44,998 nt of DNA from Gemmiger formicilis (GTDB lineage: Bacteria > Bacillota > Clostridia > Oscillospirales > Ruminococcaceae), in contig NZ_FUYF01000018.1 of NCBI RefSeq assembly GCF_900167555.1, positions 1-44,998 on the forward strand, given 5' to 3'. The translations under genes and the position numbers were made by a program. Shown here piece after piece: positions 30,147-37,949 of this stretch; position 1 is the first letter of the stretch, and each line of letters begins with the position of its first letter. The notes beneath the pieces are model-generated. The model saw nothing but the letters and a program-made list of their open reading frames with translations. It was not told the DNA's origin and ran no database searches.

Positions 30147-31868
30147 ATGGCGATTTTTCATTACACAATCAAAATAGTCGGACGAAGTAAAGGGAAATCT
30201 GTTATCTCCGCTTCCGCATATCTCAATGGGGATGTGATGAAAAACGAGGAAACCGGGCGAATCAGTTATTACACTTCTAAAAAAGAAGTGGTCTACACCA
30301 GTCTGATGATGTGCGAAAACGCACCTCCTGAATGGCAGATAGTACCAGAAGAAAATATAAAACGCTTTCAAAAATCTGTCCGATACAAAAGGTCAGAAGA
30401 TAAAGAAGCTGCTTTAGAAAAATTTAAAATCACATTTCAGAAACAACGGTTATGGAATGAGGTATTGAAGATTGAAAAAAGTGCAGATGCCCAACTTGGC
30501 AGGTCATTTGAATTTGCCCTCCCCAAAGAATGGAGCAGACAGGAACAGATTCAATATACAGCCGACTATATCAAAAAAACATTTGTGGATAAGGGAATGT
30601 GTGCTGATTGGAGTATCCACGACAAAGGGGATGGCAATCCTCATGTCCATCTGCTTCTGACAATGCGCCCTTTTAACCCGGATCATTCTTGGGGGAAGAA
30701 AGAAGTCAAAGATTGGGATTTTGTCAGAGATAAAAGCGGAAATATCGTGATTGATGAATCCCATCCGAACTGGTGGCAGGATAAGAAAAACCCTGACCGT
30801 CATGGAATCCGTATCCCTGTATTAGATGAAAACGGAATCCAGAAGATTGGTGCAAGAAACCGCCTGCAATGGAAACGGGTACTGACCGATGCTACGGGAT
30901 GGAACAATCCAAAAAACTGTGAACTGTGGCGGAGCGAGTGGGCAAAGGTGTGTAATGAACATCTGCCTTTGCATAATCAGGTCGATCACCGTTCTTACGA
31001 AAAGCAGGGAAAACTCCAGATTCCTACCATCCATGAAGGTGCTGACGCAAGAAAGATTGAACAAAAGTTTCTTGCCGGGCAGGAAATAAAAGGTTCGTGG
31101 AAAGTAGCGGAAAATCAAATCATAAAACAACAAAACACGTTATTGCAAAAGATACTGGACACCTTTGGGAAAGTATCAGGTGCATTATCATTATGGAAGG
31201 AGCGATTAAATGACATTAGAAGAAAGCCGGGAAATTATACCCTTAATGGAGTCCATGATTGGGCAAATCGAAGAACAGCAGACCTTAATGGCAGAAATGC
31301 TTCTGGAAATGCAGAACCGGGACACCCAACTCTCTCTTATGCAGGAACAGAATCAGAAATTGCAAAAATTAAACAGCGAGTTATCCGAGCTGCTCAACAT
31401 TTTGCCAAATACCGAGGAACTACTTTCCAAGATGGAAGAACAGAAAACGAAGATAGAACTTTTGGAAAACGAAAATCAGCAATGGCAGATATTGGCACAG
31501 AAGCTGAACAGCGAAAACAGTTTATTACTGAAACAGAACACCGAATTGCTGAACTGGAACAGCAGGTAGAGAAAGGACGTGATATAGATGAACGAATCCA
31601 GAGAATTAAAGAACGCCGAACAGTTGGAAGAACTTCTGCTCTTGACCGAGGAGATACAAGAAGAGTTGGAACAGAAAGACCAGCTTATCGTGGAACTGAA
31701 GACGCAGCTCAACGAATCTCTGACCTTGAACGAGAAATTAAACAAAGAGAACAGAGCCGGGAATATTCAAGCATTAAAGAACGACTTGAAGCTGGCAGAC
31801 AGAGCATTGCGGAGCGAGAAAGAGAAGCTGCGAAGCGCAAACGTCACGATAGAGGAATGTCAAGATAA
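30147..31868 (+). CDS. mobA: MobQ-family relaxase (MobA/MobL)
   Basis: 573 aa. N-terminal relaxase domain with FHYTIKIVGRSKGKSVISAS, then AYLNG, where Tyr25 is the probable strand-transfer residue (as in RSF1010 MobA), and the metal site His158, His166 and His168 (WSIHDKGDGNPHVHLLLTM). Middle region to about 330; the C-terminal half (about 350-573) is low-complexity, charged and coiled-coil. That half is where two other genes overlap in the +1 or +2 frames. The start has AGGGGGAA 8 bases upstream. It nicks oriT just upstream and pilots the strand into a recipient via a helper conjugation system. Confidence 0.93.
   Translation: MAIFHYTIKIVGRSKGKSVISASAYLNGDVMKNEETGRISYYTSKKEVVYTSLMMCENAPPEWQIVPEENIKRFQKSVRYKRSEDKEAALEKFKITFQKQRLWNEVLKIEKSADAQLGRSFEFALPKEWSRQEQIQYTADYIKKTFVDKGMCADWSIHDKGDGNPHVHLLLTMRPFNPDHSWGKKEVKDWDFVRDKSGNIVIDESHPNWWQDKKNPDRHGIRIPVLDENGIQKIGARNRLQWKRVLTDATGWNNPKNCELWRSEWAKVCNEHLPLHNQVDHRSYEKQGKLQIPTIHEGADARKIEQKFLAGQEIKGSWKVAENQIIKQQNTLLQKILDTFGKVSGALSLWKERLNDIRRKPGNYTLNGVHDWANRRTADLNGRNASGNAEPGHPTLSYAGTESEIAKIKQRVIRAAQHFAKYRGTTFQDGRTENEDRTFGKRKSAMADIGTEAEQRKQFITETEHRIAELEQQVEKGRDIDERIQRIKERRTVGRTSALDRGDTRRVGTERPAYRGTEDAAQRISDLEREIKQREQSREYSSIKERLEAGRQSIAEREREAAKRKRHDRGMSR
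31210..31569 (+). CDS. Coiled-coil protein fully nested inside the relaxase gene
   Basis: 119 aa in a different forward frame, entirely within mobA. It has its own ribosome site (GGAAGGAGCGATTAA before ATG). The sequence is almost pure heptad coiled coil (EEQQTLMAEMLLEMQNRDTQ; LNSELSELLNILPNTEELLS; ENSLLLKQNTELLNWNS), which is unlikely to arise by chance. Position recalls the nested mob genes of ColE1 and RSF1010 plasmids (MbeB, MbeD, MobB). Likely a relaxosome accessory; function not shown. Confidence 0.65.
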   Translation: MTLEESREIIPLMESMIGQIEEQQTLMAEMLLEMQNRDTQLSLMQEQNQKLQKLNSELSELLNILPNTEELLSKMEEQKTKIELLENENQQWQILAQKLNSENSLLLKQNTELLNWNSR

Positions 31869-32541
31869 AATACGATGCTTAACACAACAACGGGATTATG
31901 CCCGGACACATCAGAAAATCGTAGAGATACCGGTAGAAAAGCCGGTACTCTATAAAAAATGCGAAGCCTGTGACCGGACAGCCTATCAGAATGCAAAAGC
32001 AAGATACGAAACACAAAAAGAGCAACTTGCAGGACAATATAAAGCAAAAACGGTAATGTTCCAAACAACCTTGTTCCTTCTTGCATGGTATTCGCTGACA
32101 ACCACTCTTTTTCAGGCAGTACAGTCAGATGTGTTCCTTTCCGATTGCAAATCATTCTTCCATGATGCAGCATCATTCATACAAACTTTTATCGGTTGGA
32201 CGATTGATGCCGGGCAATCTGTGGCACAAATCAGCACAAAAATTCCAAATGAGATTATAGCCGGAATCATATATTGGTTATTGATGATATTGGTTGTTGG
32301 AATATGTGTGGCAGGGACAGGGATACTGGCAATACTGATAGAAATAAAGGTTATAGAATTATATAAGAAAAACTGTTGGGATGTTATTACCCTACTGATG
32401 ATACTGACAAGTGCGGCTGTCATCATTTATTTTGGAGAAGTAATTAAAAAAGCATTATCAATAAATCTGTTGTTCTTTTGGTTAATTTTACAAGGAATAT
32501 ATCTTACAATTCGACGCTATATAAGTCAAGATACTGATTGA
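31588..32541 (+). CDS. DUF6040-like coiled-coil membrane protein overlapping mobA
   Basis: 317 aa. The first 93 codons overlap the end of mobA in another frame. Coiled coil (about 5-140, EEIQEELEQKDQLIVELKTQ), then a Cys-x-x-Cys segment (YKKCEACDRTAY), and three to four membrane helices (MFQTTLFLLAWYSLTTTLF; AGIIYWLLMILVVGICVAGT; DVITLLMILTSAAVIIYFGE). AAAGGACG lies about 10 bases upstream of the ATG. It is typical of DUF6040 proteins that follow relaxases in these elements; possibly a membrane anchor for the mobilization complex. Confidence 0.8.
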   Translation: MNESRELKNAEQLEELLLLTEEIQEELEQKDQLIVELKTQLNESLTLNEKLNKENRAGNIQALKNDLKLADRALRSEKEKLRSANVTIEECQDKIRCLTQQRDYARTHQKIVEIPVEKPVLYKKCEACDRTAYQNAKARYETQKEQLAGQYKAKTVMFQTTLFLLAWYSLTTTLFQAVQSDVFLSDCKSFFHDAASFIQTFIGWTIDAGQSVAQISTKIPNEIIAGIIYWLLMILVVGICVAGTGILAILIEIKVIELYKKNCWDVITLLMILTSAAVIIYFGEVIKKALSINLLFFWLILQGIYLTIRRYISQDTD

Positions 32542-32566
32542 CTAGATACAAAATATTTGATAAAAT
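32538..32566 (+). promoter_or_regulatory. Promoter of the bacteriocin operon
   Basis: TTGACT (32538-32543), 17-base spacer, TAAAAT (32561-32566). The -35 box overlaps the stop codon of the preceding gene. The ribosome site AAAGGAGG follows at about 32589-32596. Confidence 0.7.
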
Positions 32567-32604
32567 ATAAATAGAAATACAGCAGATCAAAGGAGGTAAA
32601 ACTT

Positions 32605-32949
32605 ATGAGAGCAAAGAAAGTGATTGTAGGGGTAGCTATTAGTGCAATGTTAATTTCTTCATCAATTCCAGTAATGGCATTTTCTGTTACAAACGGGAAT
32701 AAGACATTTGATAAAAAGTGGGAATTGAGCACTACATCTGATGGCGGAAAAGGTGTTTTGACTTATGGTTATAATACTCTTGCTATTAATGAAGATTATG
32801 CACACGCATATCATTCAACTAAAGATCATTACGCATATGTCAAGAATGGAAATGGTTCTTTTTCGGGTTCAAATGTTGGTAAAGGTAATTGGTCTAAAAT
32901 TGAGGTTGCTCATAAAGGAAATAGTATTACCTACGGTAATAGCTACTAA
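32605..32949 (+). CDS. Lactococcin-972-family bacteriocin precursor
   Basis: 114 aa. Signal peptide with a basic start and hydrophobic core (MRAKKVIVGVAISAMLISSS), probable cleavage after Ala25 (VMA-FS), and a mature part of 89 aa without cysteines. The mature C-terminal two thirds follow the lactococcin 972 pattern: a GYNT-type strand, Tyr/His-rich AYHSTKDHYAYVKNGN, a WSKIEV segment and a terminal aromatic ITYGNSY. Lactococcin 972 binds lipid II and blocks septum formation in related bacteria. An N-terminal extension of about 25 aa (TNGNKTFDKKWELSTTSDGG) is not in the prototype. Operon context with DUF1430 and ABC genes strongly supports the call. Confidence 0.88.
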   Translation: MRAKKVIVGVAISAMLISSSIPVMAFSVTNGNKTFDKKWELSTTSDGGKGVLTYGYNTLAINEDYAHAYHSTKDHYAYVKNGNGSFSGSNVGKGNWSKIEVAHKGNSITYGNSY

Positions 32950-32971
32950 ACAAAGGTTCGGGATAATGGCT

Positions 32972-33001
32972 GAGTGGTTGGAATTCCAACCACTCCTTTT
33001 T
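32972..33001 (+). terminator. Intra-operon attenuating terminator
   Basis: A perfect 12-bp inverted repeat, GAGTGGTTGGAA with TTCCAACCACTC, followed by CTTTTT, between the bacteriocin and the next gene. It would give more toxin transcript than immunity/transport transcript. Confidence 0.85.
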
Positions 33002-33016
33002 GTGGAGTGTATATAA

Positions 33017-33466
33017 ATGAAGAAAAAAATAAAATATATAGGAATTGTTTTGGTTATTTTGTTCTGTTGCTATAATTTATTTTGGTACTTCGGGAGTTAT
33101 AAACCATATAACGAATTTCAGAAAGACTTCCCTGAAATAGAAGAATCTGGAGTAAAAATTTACACAGATAAAGATGGATTCCAGTATAGTGTGTCTGTCC
33201 CTGATTATTTGCTTTGGAATGGAAATCTTGCGATAGCTGAGTCAGATGTTCGATATGCACTAATTATTTGGATAAAACCATTTCACCAAGGAATAAGTCA
33301 AGGCGTGCTATTTAATGACTATAAGGATTTGAATACTCAAATTATGTTGTCAAGTAGCAAAAAAGCTGAAGATCAAGAAGATCAATGGATTGTTGATGAA
33401 AATAGCACAATATTGACTACGATATTTGAAAAAGCAAATAAAGTATGGAATCTGGGGTTGAAATAA
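33017..33466 (+). CDS. Unknown small membrane-anchored protein of the bacteriocin operon
   Basis: 149 aa. One N-terminal membrane helix (YIGIVLVILFCCYNLFWYF) and an extracytoplasmic mixed alpha/beta region (YNEFQKDFPEIEESGVKIYT; YALIIWIKPFHQGISQGVLF). No family recognised. GGAG precedes the ATG by 9 bases, and the stop touches the next start (TAAATG), so it is coupled to the permease. By position a candidate immunity or maturation factor for the toxin (inference). Confidence 0.7.
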   Translation: MKKKIKYIGIVLVILFCCYNLFWYFGSYKPYNEFQKDFPEIEESGVKIYTDKDGFQYSVSVPDYLLWNGNLAIAESDVRYALIIWIKPFHQGISQGVLFNDYKDLNTQIMLSSSKKAEDQEDQWIVDENSTILTTIFEKANKVWNLGLK

Positions 33467-35407
33467 ATGAAAGCAATTAAAAACTTATGTTTGTTTTGTT
33501 TCCTGATTTTTGGAATACTTATGCAATCTGAAATATTTCAAGATCAGCTTTGGAACTTTTCTACAGCATATTTTACGTCATCACGCTATGAAGTTGCTAG
33601 TGAAGATATGTCGCAGTTTCTGAAAGATGTATCAGAAACTGCAACGGAGAATGATGTACATATTTTTTCTCAGTACAATGAAATCAATAATAAATACCTT
33701 TCAACACTTCATATTTATGGCGATGATAAAGTAATCAGACAAACATTAAAAAATACTGCAAACATAGAAGAATCAGAATATACCGCTTTAGTTTCCGGAA
33801 TTACGAAAGTAAAATTTCATAATCTCTCAGAATTGCAAAGTACCTCTGTGGGTTATGAAAACTTTATCTCATACATAGGAAATGAGGACAATATTATCTC
33901 TGCATATCAGAAATTATCAGAAAAATATAGCTTAACTTATCCAGAATATTGGAATTCTACGGAAAAGGACATGATTTTTATTATATGGGGTATGATTATT
34001 GCATTGATGATTGTTCTAAATGTAATTGAAGTGGTTAGGCGAAAAAAAGAGGTTGTTGTACGAGTTTCCTTAGGAGAAAGTGCTGGTTTCATAGCATTTA
34101 AGGCTGCTTTATTCGATGTAACTTTTGACATTGCATTATTTATTGTTGCAAAAATATTGCTGTCAAATTATATATCGGGAGCATATGAGAATAGACTCGT
34201 CACAATTTTATATTCCATTGGAATTATTCTTTCCACTATTCCATATTGTTCTTTTTGCTTTTTTGATATTAGAAAGGCATTCGCAAATGCAACACACAAA
34301 AGAGGAGTGGATTTTTTAATTTATTCGTTAAAATTTATAGCAGGGGTAGCCGCTGTTTTTACAATTACCACTAATATTAGTAGTATTCATAATAACCTAT
34401 TTACAAATGAACATTTGTTAGAAGAATATTATGATGCAAATTATTTTACCGTAAAGACTACTGATTTTAATGCTGAAAAAGAAGAAGCTTTTTGGAATAA
34501 ACTATACAAGAATGAATATAACACATTAAAGCCTGTAATATGCTTGAATATTTTAAATGATAAAAATGATGTGATATATGTAAATAATCATGCAAAAGAT
34601 ATGTTACAAGGTTTTACGAAGCAGATAAATGCAGTAGAGAATGAATCTTCTGATTTGATTATTTTCATTCCAAAGAATAGATATTTTGCTAAAAACAAGC
34701 AATTAGCCTATGACTCCTTGAGCCATGTTTTAAATCATGATAATTTACAACAATTAAATATTCAGTACATAGAGTATAGCGAAACAGAATACTTTTCCTA
34801 TTTAGATACAAGTAGAATAAATGGTATCGAAAAAAGCAAAAATCCGATAATTATTTATCAGGCAAACAAAGATTTAGCAGTCAATGGTGGGTATCTTGAA
34901 AGCTATAAAGCAGGAGCAGTTTTATTTCAATGTGATGAAAAACAGCTAAGAAATATCAGCAAAAAGTATGAAGATATGCTTGGAAATTATCAGCTAGTAA
35001 TTACAAACGTACATGAACAGTATTTATATAATCACACATTTTTAATAAAACTCGTGGGATTTTTAAGTTCTCTTTGTACGATTGTATTGCTTTTAAATAT
35101 TATGATTATTGTTACAGTAAGTAGACTAGAGTTCCGAGAAAATGCAATGAAAATTTCCTTGATGAAAATCTTTGGATATAGTTTATTTGAACGGCACAAA
35201 ACACTTCTTAAAATGATTGTAGTGGAAAATTTTGTGATATTAGTAGGTATGCTTATCTATTCTTTATTATCGGTACAGACTGAAGTAGGAATTAGCATTC
35301 TTGTTAGTTCATTTATGGCACTAATAGAATTTACAATTATTTTCTTTAATATCACAATTGTTGAAAAAACAAACATACCGAAATCATTAAAAGGAGGTTG
35401 CTTATGA
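33467..35407 (+). CDS. DUF1430 bacteriocin-associated permease
   Basis: 646 aa. N-terminal membrane helix (LCLFCFLIFGILMQSEIF), a first extracytoplasmic domain (about 30-160), four membrane helices (about 165-305, IWGMIIALMIVLNVIEVV; LFDVTFDIALFIVAKILLS), a large second soluble domain (about 310-520) and three C-terminal helices (FLIKLVGFLSSLCTIVLLLN; VVENFVILVGMLIYSLLS). This FtsX/MacB-like layout is that of the DUF1430/TIGR01654 proteins of lactococcin-972 operons, where it is the membrane half of an ABC exporter or immunity pump. It overlaps the ATPase gene by 4 bases. Confidence 0.88.
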   Translation: MKAIKNLCLFCFLIFGILMQSEIFQDQLWNFSTAYFTSSRYEVASEDMSQFLKDVSETATENDVHIFSQYNEINNKYLSTLHIYGDDKVIRQTLKNTANIEESEYTALVSGITKVKFHNLSELQSTSVGYENFISYIGNEDNIISAYQKLSEKYSLTYPEYWNSTEKDMIFIIWGMIIALMIVLNVIEVVRRKKEVVVRVSLGESAGFIAFKAALFDVTFDIALFIVAKILLSNYISGAYENRLVTILYSIGIILSTIPYCSFCFFDIRKAFANATHKRGVDFLIYSLKFIAGVAAVFTITTNISSIHNNLFTNEHLLEEYYDANYFTVKTTDFNAEKEEAFWNKLYKNEYNTLKPVICLNILNDKNDVIYVNNHAKDMLQGFTKQINAVENESSDLIIFIPKNRYFAKNKQLAYDSLSHVLNHDNLQQLNIQYIEYSETEYFSYLDTSRINGIEKSKNPIIIYQANKDLAVNGGYLESYKAGAVLFQCDEKQLRNISKKYEDMLGNYQLVITNVHEQYLYNHTFLIKLVGFLSSLCTIVLLLNIMIIVTVSRLEFRENAMKISLMKIFGYSLFERHKTLLKMIVVENFVILVGMLIYSLLSVQTEVGISILVSSFMALIEFTIIFFNITIVEKTNIPKSLKGGCL

Positions 35408-36012
35408 TAACAATTGAAAATCTATGCAAAGCATATAATGATAAAATTTTGTTCAAAAATTTTCATTTGGAAATTCCAGATAGCCGTTTTTTGGTAATTA
35501 GTGGCGAAAGTGGATGCGGAAAAAGTACTTTACTTAATATGATTGGAGGTATTGAAACTCCTGACAAAGGTTCTATTATTGTGAATGGTTTTGATGTGGC
35601 AAAAAAAGGAAAAAAGCAGAAATATTTCAAAGAAGTTGTTGGATTTTTATTTCAAAATTTTGCCCTTTTGGAAAACAAAACAGTAAAAGAAAATCTAGAA
35701 ATAATAAAAAAATCAGGTAGAACGGATATTTCAATAAATGAAGCTCTTGAAAAAGTTGGTTTACAGAAAGTAATTAACAAAAAAGTCTATCAATTATCTG
35801 GTGGCGAACAGCAGAGAGTTGCGTTAGCTCGTTTAATGCTAAAGAAATGTTCGATTGTATTAGCAGACGAACCAACTGGTTCCTTAGACAAAAAAAATAG
35901 TGAGATTGTTATGAATATATTGCATGAGTTAAGTGAACAGGGAAAAACAGTTATTGTTGTAACTCATAGTGAAGAAATTGTAGCACAAGAAAAGCATGTT
36001 CTATATTTATAA
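35404..36012 (+). CDS. Bacteriocin-associated ABC transporter ATPase (lactococcin-972 group)
   Basis: 202 aa, LolD/MacB-like ATPase. Walker A GESGCGKST (34-42), Q loop FLFQNFALL, signature LSGGEQQRVALARL, Walker B SIVLADEPTGSLD, switch His in VVTHSEE. The ATG at 35404 has AAAGGAGG 7 bases upstream and overlaps the permease stop (ATGA). It pairs with the DUF1430 permease to export the toxin or remove it from the membrane. Confidence 0.93.
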   Translation: MITIENLCKAYNDKILFKNFHLEIPDSRFLVISGESGCGKSTLLNMIGGIETPDKGSIIVNGFDVAKKGKKQKYFKEVVGFLFQNFALLENKTVKENLEIIKKSGRTDISINEALEKVGLQKVINKKVYQLSGGEQQRVALARLMLKKCSIVLADEPTGSLDKKNSEIVMNILHELSEQGKTVIVVTHSEEIVAQEKHVLYL

Positions 36013-36026
36013 TTACCCATAATAGA

Positions 36027-36073
36027 AGAATATGTTCTTTCGGGAGACACCTCCTCTAAGAACATATTCTTTT
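36027..36073 (+). terminator. Terminator of the bacteriocin operon
   Basis: AAGAATATGTTCTT pairs with AAGAACATATTCTT around a loop that itself contains GGGAG / CTCC, then TTTTGG. It begins 15 bases after the ATPase stop. Confidence 0.88.
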
Positions 36074-36163
36074 GGTTAAAATTGATTATAAAGATACTTT
36101 TATTTCAGTATATTCGCTATATTGATGGGATATATATTTGCATATTATTTATATGGATAAGGA

Positions 36164-36400
36164 TTATAACTCTAGTGAGTCTTCTGCATCTACCCACATC
36201 TGTAAATTACCCTCAAGATATAATCTTGCATATTCCAAAGGCTCATCCACAGCCAATGAAGTAAGCGCACATTCTGATCCGTATGTGGTTTTTAGATTTT
36301 TTTCAGCTTTCCAGCAATCAATGCGAAGCATATATCCGGCACTTGTGTAAACATCAATACTATCGTGATTTATGTTGTATTCTGCATAAATTGTTCTCAT
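36164..36400 (-). CDS. DUF6061 family protein
   Basis: 78 aa: MRTIYAEYNINHDSIDVYTS, AGYMLRIDCWKAE, then SLAVDEPLEYARLYLEGNLQ, MWVDAEDSLEL. This opening and ending are typical of DUF6061, small proteins found at the cargo end of mobilizable Firmicutes elements. GGAGATAAGATACG precedes the ATG. Function unknown. The minus orientation opposes the rest of the element. Confidence 0.75.
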   Translation of the reverse strand: MRTIYAEYNINHDSIDVYTSAGYMLRIDCWKAEKNLKTTYGSECALTSLAVDEPLEYARLYLEGNLQMWVDAEDSLEL

Positions 36401-36508
36401 CGTATCTTATCTCCATTTTCTTTTAATAATCAGTTATAGAGTTAAATATCGAAAACATTTCAATCAGTTCACCATGTCGTTATTGTTATACTGTGTTATG
36501 AAATTTTC

Positions 36509-36586
36509 TTTCCCTTATTTTTTCCCATATTAAGGTTCATGAAAACCAATGTGAGAATATAACACAAGGGAAAGAGTAAGGGAAAG
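36509..36586. promoter_or_regulatory. Integrase arm-type site cluster, right end
   Basis: TTTCCCTTATTTTTTCCC (36509-36526) and AAGGGAAAGAGTAAGGGAAA (36566-36585) mirror the sites at the left end (26894-26943). They lie about 100-170 bases inside the proposed attR core. The 36401-36696 interval contains these and attR and no gene. Confidence 0.5.
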
Positions 36587-36696
36587 CTCACTTGCTACAA
36601 ACTTAGTATTTTCAAGGGTTTGCGAAGAATTTGATAATTAAATATAACAGTTATTAAATTTCCTAAAATATGTGAAATATCAACTGGAATTTGTAA

Positions 36697-37074
36697 TTAC
36701 ATTCCATACATATTGGCATTCTTTACAATCACTCTATCTCCTTTTTCTAATTGTTCCTTAGAAACTCCTCTTAACCCAAGTCCAACATGTTCTGTTTTAT
36801 ATCCACAACCATTTGATTTTCGTTCTTTTGTATGTATATCGATGGTAGTAATTATAGTCTCTAATACACCTCCATTTGTTTTATAAACACACGCATTTTC
36901 TCCTTCTCTACACATTCCTGTTGATATGTTTCCTGTGGCAACTGTTCCAACCCCCATAATTGTAAATACATCATCAATAATCAATTCAAAGTCTTCTTTT
37001 AAACATAATGGAACATCTAATCTGTTCATATACTCTTTTTCTCGCTCTTTCTTGCTTTTACCAAATAATCCCAT
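36697..37074 (-). CDS. EF-Tu domain-2-like small protein
   Basis: 125 aa. After a basic N-terminus (MGLFGKSKKEREKEYMNRLD) the protein is a single beta-barrel module like domain 2 of translational GTPases: FTIMGVGTVATGNISTGMCR, ETIITTIDIHTKERKSNG, HVGLGLRGVSKEQLEKGDRV. There is no GTPase domain. AAAGGAG is 8 bases upstream. It is AT-rich like the mobile element, but the proposed att core lies just beyond its stop, so it may be the target gene or part of an older insertion. Function unknown. Confidence 0.7.
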   Translation of the reverse strand: MGLFGKSKKEREKEYMNRLDVPLCLKEDFELIIDDVFTIMGVGTVATGNISTGMCREGENACVYKTNGGVLETIITTIDIHTKERKSNGCGYKTEHVGLGLRGVSKEQLEKGDRVIVKNANMYGM

Positions 37075-37119
37075 AGTGTTTCTCCTTTATAACTTCCGAT
37101 TTGTCGTTGACTTCATTAT

Positions 37120-37689
37120 ACTTTATTCGACCGTCAAAGTATAGAGAGATTTTGTAAAACTTGTCGGCTGGGAACAGCTTGCAGCGCAAGGTGTCCCCAG
37201 ATGGTAAGTCCACAAAAGGGTAGCTGGCAGCAGCCAGCGCAGCGTCCCCTGTTTGATTTGGAGCAGACCATGACTGCGGAAAATCACAGCCCTCCGGCGA
37301 GGAGCCTTCGGAGAACGCAATGCACCAACCTCTGGGTGGTGTATAATTGCGCCCTTAGTAAACTAAGGGGTTTCCGGCTTCTCCCGCTCCAGCAGTTTTT
37401 TCAATAGTTCCTGCGTGCCCCCAGCAGGGCATAAAAAAACGCCACAGGTTTGTGTTACCCATGGCGTTGCCCCGGCAGATGGCCGGTCTGTATTCAGTTA
37501 TATGGTCACGGGGCGGAGGCCCCGATTGACGGGTGCTGTACCCATATCTCGGCATTTCGTGGCCTTTCAGCGTGTCAAGGCTCACTCAACAGTAGTAATA
37601 TCGTAGTAAATGAGGTGGTTTTGACCTGTCTGAAATGCCCGTGGATACAGTGTTTTCAAGGGATAATCAGGTTTCGGCTTGATTTTTAA
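37120..37689. other. Degenerate intergenic interval
   Basis: From about 37130 composition returns to GC-rich. I see no intact gene. On the minus strand a fragment encodes GGTQELLKKLLEREKPETP and stops at about 37366, preceded by a terminator-like hairpin (AACGCCA / TGGCGTT with T-run, 37433-37468) and followed by hairpin CCTTAGT / ACTAAGG (about 37355-37370). These look like leftovers of deleted genes at the edge of the insertion. Confidence 0.35.
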
Positions 37690-37920
37690 TTAAAAAGTGT
37701 AGACCTTCTCCGGCAAATGCCGCTTCCGATCCAAAATTTCGGGCATATCCTGACCGATCTCGTGGATGCAGTTCTTGTGGGCGATGAGCTTGCGCTTGAC
37801 GTCCTCACGCTTCAGCGGGCGGCGCAGCAGGGGGTTATCCGGCAGATAGAGCTGACCGGCTGTCGGATAGTTGCTGGCACGCCGGTAAGCGTCGATCTTC
37901 TGCGATCCTTGCTGATTCAT
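37690..37920 (-). pseudogene. xfp: Phosphoketolase (Xfp) deletion scar
   Basis: 76 codons. The first part ([40 protein letters not shown]) is the N-terminus of xylulose-5-phosphate/fructose-6-phosphate phosphoketolase. It is followed without a break by [16 protein letters not shown], which corresponds to the extreme C-terminus of the same enzyme (GeDMPEIrdW). About 700 residues between them are missing in frame. A remnant of a pentose-pathway gene next to the pentose operon. Confidence 0.65.
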
Positions 37921-37949
37921 ACGCAGCTCTTCTTTACCGTCCCTTATTA

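Larger units (their letters stand above)
26811..36692. mobile_element. Integrative mobilizable element carrying a lactococcin-972-like operon
   Basis: A block of about 9.9 kb, visibly richer in A/T than its flanks, with integrase, repressor, excisionase, oriT, MobQ relaxase and cargo. The proposed ends are the direct repeats AACTGGAATTT at 26812-26822 and 36682-36692. Just inside both ends lie repeated AAGGGAAA-type sites, as expected for integrase arm binding. There is no type IV secretion machinery, so it is mobilizable and not self-conjugative. The right end falls 5 bases past the stop codon of the gene at 36697. Confidence 0.65.

Noticed and set aside
29816-30190. A 124-codon frame starting at the DUF3847 stop and crossing the poly-G run
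   Set aside because: It covers the oriT, has odd composition and runs into the relaxase start; more likely non-coding. Kept only as a slippage question in the oriT finding.
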